From the NCBI GenBank assembly GCA_963920575.1, contig OY986970.1, positions 25,563,869 through 25,627,868 of the forward strand: a DNA stretch of 64,000 nt. The letters run 5' to 3'. The notes beneath the pieces are model-generated. The model did no database searches. It was given only the letters and a program-made list of their open reading frames with translations, and was not told the origin of the DNA. Shown here one piece after another: positions 55,613 to 64,000 of the stretch. Position 1 is the first letter of the stretch; each line of letters opens with the position of its first letter. The translations under genes and the position numbers were made by a program. This stretch comes from Narthecium ossifragum (lineage: Eukaryota > Streptophyta > Magnoliopsida > Dioscoreales > Nartheciaceae).

Positions 55613-58600
55613 CTAGAACCCGTCTATATGGAACCACTCTGTATGAACCAGATTCTTCACATTGAAGGTATCTGAAATTTGCAAGTGGGGTGGAAGCCGG
55701 ACTCGGTAGGCATTATCATTAAACTTCTGGAGGACTTCACAGGGCCCGATCTTCCTGTCTCCCAGCTTGGAATATTCCCTTGCTGGCAACCTCTCTTTGG
55801 TCAAGACAACCCACACTTCATCCCCGACGTCGAAGGAGACCCGACGTCGATGCCGATCCGCAGCATCTTTATACCTGGCATTAGTGATTTCCAGTTTAGA
55901 CTTGACCTGATCCTGGATGGTGTGGAGATGCTCGATCATGTCCTCAGCTCGCAGGTTGGTTCGACCAGGCTTGGAGATTGGAACCAGATCCAATACCCCC
56001 ATAAGATTAGATGCGTAGACTGTTTCAAAAGGACTCAGGCCGGTCGAGCGGTTTTTGGACCGATTGAAGGCAAATTCGGCTTGGCTCAAAGCTGCATCCC
56101 ACATCTTCGGTCGGCTTCCTGCGAGGCTCCTCAGGAGGTTGCCGAGGCTTCTGTTGACGACCTCGGTCTAGCCATCAGTCTGGGGATGATAGGCACTGCT
56201 GAAGTTCAATTTGGTAGCCAGCTTCTGCCACAAACACTTCCAGAAGTTGCTCATGAACTTGACGTCGCGATCAGAGGTGATCGACCTGGGAATCCCATGT
56301 AACCGCACCACCTCTTGGAAATATAGGTGAGCGATCCGCGCGGCATCCATCGTCTTCCGACATGTTATAAAATGAGCCATCTTCGAAAACCTGTCGACAA
56401 CAACAAAGATGGAATCCATACCGCGAGCTGTACGAGGCAGTCCAAGGACGAAGTCCATGCTGACGTCGATCCACGGCGCATCAGGGACAGGGAGAGGCAG
56501 GTAGAGTCCTGCGTTGGTGGCTGATCCCTGGGATAGTTGGCAGATATGGCACTGCTCCACGTATCTGGCGAAGTCCCTTGGCAACTTGGGCCAATAGTAA
56601 TCATGAGCCACAAGAGCCAGAGTCTTGTCTCGCCCAAAGTGACCCTCTCGGTGCAGCTCCTGTAGAATCTGGCCTCGTAGGGAGCAGTTCGGCACACAAA
56701 GACGTAGTCCTCGGAATCGGAAGCCGTCTTGCAAGCTGAAGTCCGCGCACTGTCCTTCCTTGACCTCAGCATAAACGGTGCCAAAAGAAGGATCTTCCGG
56801 ATAGAGGTCCTTGAAAACCTCAAAACCCACGACCTGTGCCTGCAGGGTCGTCAGTAGGTTGGCGCACCGGCTCAGTGCATCAGCAACTCGGTTTTGCGTG
56901 CCTGCCAAGTGCTGGAGGGAGAAAGTGAACTCCTGCAGGTAGGCAACCCACTTTGCGTGTCGCCGGTTGAGCTTGTGTTGTCCATGGAGGAATTTGAGAG
57001 CCTCATGATCGGTGTGCAGCACAAACTCCCGTTGCACCAAGTAGTGCCTCCAATGTTTCAAGGACTGCACAATAGCGTAGAATTTCATATCATAAGTAGA
57101 GTAGTTTTTTGTGGCACCTGATAATTTCTCGCTGAAATATGCAACTGGGCGTCCTCCTTGGCAGAGCACACCGCCGATGCCGACTCCCGACGGATCACAG
57201 TTGACTTCGAAGATCTTCTCGAAATCTGGCAGTGCTAGAACTGGCGCCTCCGAGATCCTCTGCTTCACCAGTTGAAAGCTCTCTTCCGCGTCTTCGGTCC
57301 ATTGAAAATTCTGCCCTTTAAGACACTCGGTGATGGGGGCGGTCAACGAACTGAAGTTGTAGATGAAGCGCCGGTAGAAGGAGGCCAGCCTGTGGAAGCT
57401 GCAGACATCGTGTAGACTCCGCGGCGAGGGCCAACTTCGGATGGCCTCCACCTTGCTGGGATCCACGCTAATGCCACCTGAAGAGAAAATATAACCAAGG
57501 AAACATACCCGGTCAGTGAGAAAGATGCACTTCTTATGGTTGGCGAACAGCCGCTCCTGCCGCAGTGCCTCGAGGACGGCCCGCAGATGCTTCAAGTGAT
57601 CCTCCTCTGACGAATTGTACACCAGGATGTCATCGAAGTAAACGACGACAAAACGGCCCATGAACGGCCTCAGGACTTGGTGCATGAACCTCATGAAGGT
57701 GCTGGGCGTGTTGGACAGATCGAAAGGCATCACCATCCACTCGTATAGTCCATCCTGCGTCTTGAAGGCTGTCTTCCACTTGTCTCCCGGCCTGATGCGA
57801 ATCTGGTGGTATCCACTCTTGAGATCTATCTTTGAAAACAGCTTGGAACCTGCCAATTGGTCGAGCATATCATCCAGCCTGGGTATGGGGAACCTGTATT
57901 TGATGGTGATTAGATTGATAGCTCGGCTGTCGATGCACATCCGCCATAAGCCATCCTTCTTGGGTACTAATAGAGCAGGCACGGCGCATGAGCTGATGAT
58001 TTCCCATACATAGCCTTTCTCCAGCAGTTCCGTCACTTGCTTCCTCAGTTCCTCGATCTCCTTCGGACTCATCCGGTAGGCTGGACGATTGGGTAGGCTG
58101 GCTCCCGGAGTCAAGTCTATCTGATGATGGATGTCCCGCAGTGGTGGTAGTCCCAGGGGCAGCTCCTCAGGTAACAGATCAGTGAACTCCGCCAAGAGAG
58201 GCCGCACGAGCTCGGGAACTTCCACATTCGCCTCTGGTTCACCTGGCAGCAGTGCGTAGATAACTGGCTGCTCCTTCACATCCTCCAGGAACTGCGAACG
58301 TGACAACATTGTCACAACTCGGCCTTCCTTGGGCTTGGGCCGCGGCGGCTCCTCCCGTCTCGGCGCAAGGGTCAGACGCTTCTCCTTTATCCACAAGGTG
58401 TAGGTGTTCCTCCGCCCGTCGTGGACGACAAAATGATCATATTGCCAAGGTCGGCCCAGCAAAAGGTGGCAAGCATCCATGGTCACCACATCACACCATA
58501 CGCTATCCTGATAGTTGGAATCAATTGAAAAGGAAACCAGGCAATGTTTATCGACTTTTACCTCACTGCCGCGCTTGAGCCACGATAGTCGGTACGGAAC

Positions 58601-58717
58601 TGGATGGGCCTCCGTTGCCAGTTCCAGCTTGGTCACCGTTTCATCCGCAATGACGTTCTCGCAGCTTCCACTATCCACGATCATCTTGCAGACTCGCCCG
58701 CCGATAGTGATCTCCAA
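55613..58717 (-). pseudogene. Ty3/gypsy pol (protease, RT, RNase H, integrase), 5'-truncated
   Basis: Minus-strand frame of 849 codons (58717-56168) continued in the same frame to 55613. Order seen: protease remnant with VDSGSCENVI, reverse transcriptase with the YFDDI box, gypsy RNase H (TDHEALKFL), integrase with an HHCC zinc region (HREGHFG...CHICQ) and the catalytic core (DRFSKMAHF, TSDRD, and the Glu-bearing segment after YHPQTDG). One TAG (56168-56170) stands where a Gln codon is usual right after YHPQTDG, just before the third catalytic residue. Order PR-RT-RH-INT proves gypsy rather than copia. No gag, no primer-binding site and no 5' LTR are found beyond 58717, so the copy is truncated and inactive. 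No chromodomain is seen. Confidence 0.93.
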
Positions 58718-59280
58718 AATTTCAAGGAATCCAAAATTAGGGATTTAATTTGAGAAAAGGAGATGAGATAGAGAGAAATAGAAATTAGGAATTTCTGTAT
58801 AATACCTTAGCCGACAGCCGCCCAATATTGAATTCGGAAGAGCATGACTTTCCTTCATAAATCCACGGATTTCACTCCTATATAATATTGAATTTGGCAC
58901 AACCACTCGAATTACGGATTTTCTTACTAGAGCCGCCTAATATCTAGGCCGCCCCCTAACTACCAGACCTAGCATAAACCTAGCAGGCAGCAACACTAGT
59001 CCGTACGATGATGTCAGCAGGCCGCCCAATACCCAGTCACTTTTTAATTTTGACTCTTTGATTTTTTTAATTTTGACTAGTTCGTACAGTACAGTGATGT
59101 CATGCACCTTTTAATTTTGACCGGCAGTACTGGATTGGGCATGGCGGGTGGGTAGCCATTAGATTAGGTTGGATTTAATATGTTTTTATTGACTTTAAAT
59201 GGGATAAATATATATGTCCTTTGAAAAATTTCATGTGGGCTGCCCGGGCTGTAACCCGGTGCAGCCCACTCATAGATCCG
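58718..59280. other. Unassigned DNA between gypsy pol and CRK-C exon 3
   Basis: No gene. 'ttttaattttgac' recurs three times at about 59040-59125. The CRK intron-2-like sequence resumes at about 59283 (cactaatattaatttaatttggatctg), so the inserted block ends near there. Confidence 0.5.
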
Positions 59281-59972
59281 CCCACTAATATTAATTTAAT
59301 TTGGATCTGTAAGTTGTTTTCATAGATTAATAAGTTCTTTTATCGATATATTAATTAACCATGTGATACTGGAGCTCATGATGACAACTTCAAAAGCTCG
59401 GAGTGTCTATTGCTTGATTTAGCCACCCTTAGAGCTGCTACAAATAATTTTTCAGATGCTAATAAGCTCGGAGAAGGTGGTTTTGGACCAGTTTATAAGG
59501 TATATTAACTAACTACATAAGATCTTTCAAAGATATGCACATCATACTAATTATATATGTATTATTTGTCTAAACTTGTTCTTTTATCATATGAAACAGG
59601 GAGAACTTGGTAATGGAGAGGTGATAGCAGTGAAGAGGTTAGCAAGGACTTCAGGCCAAGGGCTGGTGGAGCTAAGAAATGAGGTTGTTTTGGTTGCTAA
59701 GCTTCAGCATAGAAACCTTGTGAGGCTGCTGGGTTGCTGCTTACAAGAGAATGAGAAGATGCTTGTCTATGAGTATCTAGCTTCCTAATACAAGCCTTGA
59801 CAAATTTTTGTTTGGTAAGCTCAAAGTTTATTGCATGCATGCATCTCTCTTTTCACGTCGTCCACATCATTTATATATGATCTTTGATCTAGTGCAATAG
59901 GCTTAGATAGTAGATCTTGATATAAAATGACTACATTCATCTCTTTCCCCGTTTCACTTTATATATGGGTGA

Positions 59973-60212
<240 letters not shown>

Positions 60213-60224
60213 TAGTAAGTTCGC

Positions 60225-60265
60225 TGATCAGATGCCCGAGGAGCTGCCTCTTGAACTACCGCCAC
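60225..60265 (+). pseudogene. Tiny gypsy pol fragment fused to CRK-C
   Basis: Directly after the CRK-C exon 5 donor the + strand reads DQMPEELPLELPPL, matching the LLPEELPLGLPPL region just before the reverse transcriptase in the gypsy pol of this window, though on the other strand and from a diverged copy. It is cut at 60266 by the next LTR. Confidence 0.55.
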
Positions 60266-61085
60266 TGTCACGACCCGCTCCAATTAAATACAAAATATCT
60301 CAAAATTTCACACATTCTATGTTAATTTATCATAATTTGCAACATTCACATAACTCTTTCATTCATTCATTTACATAGGATTTTAGTCATCAAATACATG
60401 ATAGAGCCACGAGACTACAATATACAATTTCTCCAAAATTTTCAACATACACGAGCATCAAATACACAAATGGAGAGTTAAGGTAGAGTACAAAATAAAA
60501 TTGTGATACAACCCACAACCCTCTACCTACTACAAAACTAACTCTCAATCAACAAGTACAAAACTGACGCCTCATCACCGCTGACCACCTCCATGTTGTG
60601 TATAGGTCTCGGGCCTACCTCATGCACAACGAAAACCAAAGGAAAAATGAGCTCGAAAGCCCAGTAGGAGTCACATGACGACAATCTAGGACACTGGTGT
60701 ACACCAACTTATCCTAATATACTGATCCTGGTATGGTCTAGCTAGTCTGGCCAGTCTTACATGTACAACACCACGTCCGGCCACCAACGCTCACCCAGAC
60801 CCCTATAGACTCTATACCGGCCTCAGTATACTAGTATAGGTCCAACATCCTCAGTCATATCAAAACCTCAAGTCAAGTCAAAGTCCTTGATCGACATACA
60901 GAGATAAAAATCCATTCGTCATGCAACTTGTCGACATATCCCCTAGACTCTGACTAGTCTAGCTACAGGACCTGACTAGACCCAACCACAATCTCTGTCC
61001 TAAGACAACCTGACATTCCTAGCATGTATGCATAAACCAGATACATAATAATAAGCAAACATAATAGTTCATAAGTTCTCATCAA

Positions 61086-63038
61086 TGCGTACAATACAAG
61101 AATAGCATATTGTTCGACAATAAAATCGAGATCTCGGGGGAACGAGATTTGTTAATTTTATTGTGATCAAAAGTTTGAATTACATGGTGGGATTTGCGGG
61201 AACAACACTCCTGAGTTCCCAATATCATCACAAGCTGCAGATCCTCTTTTCCTTGGGAAACTGCATACCGATGATGAGATTGGCAACCCATCAATTACAA
61301 CCCAAAAGGGAAAACCCCTGATTAAGGATTCGGGCTTTAAAATCCGCTACATCCAAAATGAAAAATAAGAAGGGGAAGAAGAAAGGAAATAGAAGGATCT
61401 TGGGTGAAGGCTTAGGCCTTCAACCCGCACCTTCGTTGCCGATGAAGAACCCTTGAATCTCTTGCTTTGGACTTTTGGTTTGATGGCACGATCTTCAAGG
61501 AAATAAGTTTCTTTCTTCTATCTCTCGGCGTCTTCAAGGAAATAAGTTTCCTTCTTGGCGTCTTCAAGGAAATAAGTTTCCTTCTTCTCCAAGCCTCTTT
61601 CAAGCCTTTCCAAGCCTTCTTCAACCTTTCAAGCCTTCTTCAACCTCTTTGCCTTCATCCCTCCCCCTCTATTTATAGGTAAGGATTAGGAGTAGTTGAT
61701 GGCTGATTTTTTGAAATGTAGTTAGGGATTTGATGGTTAAGAGGTTGAGATTTGGATGGTTAAGATCTTGGATGTTAGGGAGTTAGGATCTATTTGAATT
61801 CAAATTTGGACTTGATTTTGAATTTGAACTTCAAATTTCAGATATTTATTCAAATTTCAAATATTCGAACATGTTGTAATTTACCTTAACGCCCTTAGAC
61901 AAGGGTAAGTGTAAATTCCCAAAATACCCCTGTTATAGATCATTCATGTCTTTTGACCAAAATGCCCATAGAGCGGGTAGAAATGCTTTCACATATATTT
62001 TGGACCATTATACCCCTAGAGGTTTAAAATGACCAAAATACCCTCGACCCCTGTAGCTTATATAGGATGCCGTCAAAGCTTTTAAGAAGGCTGATATGAG
62101 GGTGAAATTACCAAAATACCCTTTTGGTACTTTGGTTGGTGTAGAGTCCATATATGTTTTGGACAAGAATGCTTTTAAAATAAATGATACTTTAAATGGT
62201 GGATACAATATTTGTCATGTATGTTTGTAACAAATGTGTATTTGGAGCAAATGACCAAAATACCCCTGGGGGCTAAATGACCAAAATACCCCTGAGGCTA
62301 AATGACCAAAACATACCCTTTTTATATGTTCTTCGTTTATATAGGATGCCTTCAAAACCATTAAGGACTAATTTAGAATGTTCTAGGTGAGTCAAGCCTA
62401 TATTTGGCTAGAATGACCAAAATACCCCTAGAAGGCAAATTTTACCGAAATACCCTTTATGCTTCCGGTTTTTATAAAATGTTATAAAAACCATACATGA
62501 ATATTTCTCAAATATTGTAGGGATTTCTGAACACCTATTTTGATCAAAATTCCCAAAATGCCCATGACGGGGAAAATTACCAAAATGCCCCTGAGTCGTT
62601 CTAACTTAAGTAGGATGTTATCCGGATCATGTAAAAGGCACGATGGGTTATAAGAGAGAGTATGAGCATATATTTTGCTTAAATCCGCAAAATACCCTTG
62701 ATGTGGTAAAATTACCAAAATACCCCTATATCGGCTTAGCTTTTGTAGGATGCCGTAAAAGCTATATAGGGTTATGATATGATATTTATAGAGTTCAGGC
62801 ATGTATTTTGTCCTGAATTCCTAAAATACCCTCGAGCGGGTAAAATTACAGAACGCCCTTCATGCTTCTGGTTTGTGTCGTATACTTTCAAAACCATGAA
62901 AGATCACATATAGAGCAGTGTATGTGTGCTCTTTGTGTGTTTGAACTTGTATGTCTGATAACATACTTTCGAAGAATGTCTGAGGCAAGTAGGGGTAATT
63001 ACCCTCAAATTTGACCTTAGTCAAAATTGGTGTCTACA
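61086..63038 (-). mobile_element. Nested LTR-like element (TGTAGACACC start) on the minus strand
   Basis: On the minus strand it begins TGTAGACACCAATTTTGAC at 63038, a typical plant LTR start, and would end at GTACGCA (61086), giving about 1.95 kb with TG...CA ends. No pol frame is present, so it may be a solo LTR. The flanks (ATCAA, CATAT) do not match, so the borders or a later change are uncertain. The plus-strand frame at 61467-61682 comes from a short tandem repeat (gtcttcaaggaaataagttt). Confidence 0.5.
61900..62835. repeat. Dispersed (A)CCAAAATACCC repeats
   Basis: About 14 copies of NCCAAAATACCCCT or close variants (AAAATGCCC, GAAATACCC), often in pairs about 25-30 bases apart, spread over 930 bases within the nested LTR. 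Confidence 0.85.
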
Positions 63039-64000
63039 CATATCATAACATTTCATAACACAATTAAGAAAATAGAGAGCTCAGCTAGCCCAACAGATCA
63101 TAACATAGCATGCAACTATCATCACAAAGGTATAGCTATACAACATGCCATACATTGCATCACATGAACATAACATATAACAAACAATCATACAGTTCCT
63201 AGTATGAGGTAACTCCTACCTCAAAAGGCGGTTGACGTGAAATCCCTAAGCCCTGGGGTCCACATCAGGCTCCGAACTCTGACGGCCACCCACCCGATCG
63301 CCTAAAGCACAAGAATAAGGAAAGCGGTCAGGTAGGGCTCCAAACGCGGTTAAATCTACAAAAATTAGAGAGAGCTCGAAAAACCGTTTGAAAAGACCTG
63401 ACAAAGACCGAAATCAGATGTCGGCGCTCCGCACGCCGGAGTGCGCGATGACTCCACCCACGGTGGACCAGCCGCCCGGCGTTCCCAACATGGCGTCGAC
63501 GCTCGAACGCGTCATGGCTACAAATTGTCGCGCCTGCGACGGAACCCACTGCGCCAGCAACAGAATCTGCCGCGTCCACGACGACCCAACCCCGGTGACG
63601 TGCACCCTTCCGCCAAGAAGGGCAGCCGGAGCTCTGTCGAAGCTCCATTGATCTCGGGCTTAAATGCCGAATAGCCACCACGAAGACGAGGGGAGCTTGC
63701 TCGCTGCCCCAAGCTCCGGGTCCCCAAGGGAGATTAACGACCACGGCTAGAGGAAAGCCGGCCGTACCTTCGCCGGAATCCATGGCAGGGAGGAGAATCA
63801 AGGATCCCCTCGCCATGGAAACGCTCGGACAGGGCTCAGAGAGAGATGCCCCGGTCCACAGGGGGGTCCTTCTCTGGCGCTGCAGTCGCCGAGGGAGGTC
63901 CCCAACGTCGTCCATGGCATCTTCTCCGGCGGTCCATGGCCGGAAAAGCCACGAAGCCCCACCAAAAACCCACCGGAAAAACCCAGAAAAGGAAGAGATC

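Larger units (their letters stand above)
60266..64000 (+). mobile_element. LTR starting TGTCACGACCCG, running off the window, with a nested element
   Basis: Starts TGTCACGACCCGCTCC, a common start of long plant gypsy LTRs. It is interrupted at 61086-63038 by another LTR-like sequence and continues to the window end. Frames at 63328-63915 on both strands are GC-rich shadows with no known domain. The right end and any coding part are outside the window. Confidence 0.5.

Noticed and set aside
55679..56302. 207-aa plus-strand frame
   Set aside because: Antisense of the integrase part of the gypsy pol, which is convincing on the minus strand.
61900..62835. Repeated ACCAAAATACCC words as a possible CRISPR-like array
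   Set aside because: The words are short, unevenly spaced and imperfect, within a plant LTR; no repeat-spacer regularity and no cas genes.
61076..63045. Target duplication for the nested LTR-like element
   Set aside because: ATCAA on the left and CATAT on the right do not match in any simple register, so I do not claim one.
63328..63915. 195-aa minus-strand frame and plus-strand partners
   Set aside because: GC-rich LTR sequence; all frames are open by composition and none shows a domain.

Overview
This window looks like nuclear DNA from a flowering plant, most likely a commelinid-type monocot. The genes have GT-AG introns, AT-rich introns and intergenic DNA, and a GC-rich 5' exon in the receptor-kinase genes. 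Plant-only families (DUF26 receptor kinases, TDY-type MAP kinase, plant MULE, Ty3/gypsy, Ty1/copia and LINE remnants) fill it. The species cannot be fixed from the sequence alone.

Layout. 1-5.8 kb is a transposon graveyard: the 3' part of a long LTR, which sits in a decayed LINE that itself carries a GGATCC-rich foldback, followed by a 1.3 kb inverted-repeat element full of pyrimidine/purine microsatellite. 7.8-8.2 kb holds a single-exon atypical bHLH protein (UPBEAT1/IBH1-like). 10-16 kb has copia LTR debris, a degenerate hAT-like element and a Pack-MULE-like element that has captured a broken piece of a DUF2828/vWA gene. 20.2-25.5 kb is the best intact gene, a ten-exon group D MAP kinase (MPK20-like, 613 aa).

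26,856-35,611 is a complete but dead Mutator-like element (MULE): about 110-150 bp terminal inverted repeats, a perfect 9-bp target duplication (TTGATTATT), a transposase gene on + and a convergent gene on - for a GRF zinc-finger/coiled-coil/membrane protein. A 2,436-bp solo LTR with a perfect 5-bp duplication (ATACA) is inserted in the transposase zinc-knuckle exon. The MULE ends 89 bp upstream of the start codon of CRK-A.

35.7-60.2 kb is a tandem array of three cysteine-rich receptor-like kinase (DUF26 RLK) genes on +. CRK-A is intact (691 aa). CRK-B has a 1-bp deletion in the kinase domain. CRK-C is a remnant: the end of exon 1, then about 7 kb of inserted transposons, then exons 3-5 with a lost splice acceptor and a 4-bp insertion. 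Solo LTRs of one gypsy family sit between CRK-A and CRK-B, and a 5'-truncated copy of the same family (minus strand, pol plus 3' LTR) lies inside the broken CRK-C, itself next to a cut copia polyprotein end. 60.3-64 kb is a further LTR with another LTR-like element nested in it.

Functionally the only likely working genes are the MAP kinase, the CRK-A receptor kinase and the small bHLH-like regulator. They are not an operon. The strongest structural stories are the two-gene convergent MULE, the nested insertion history, the gene-fragment capture, and the loss of CRK paralogues by transposition and small indels.
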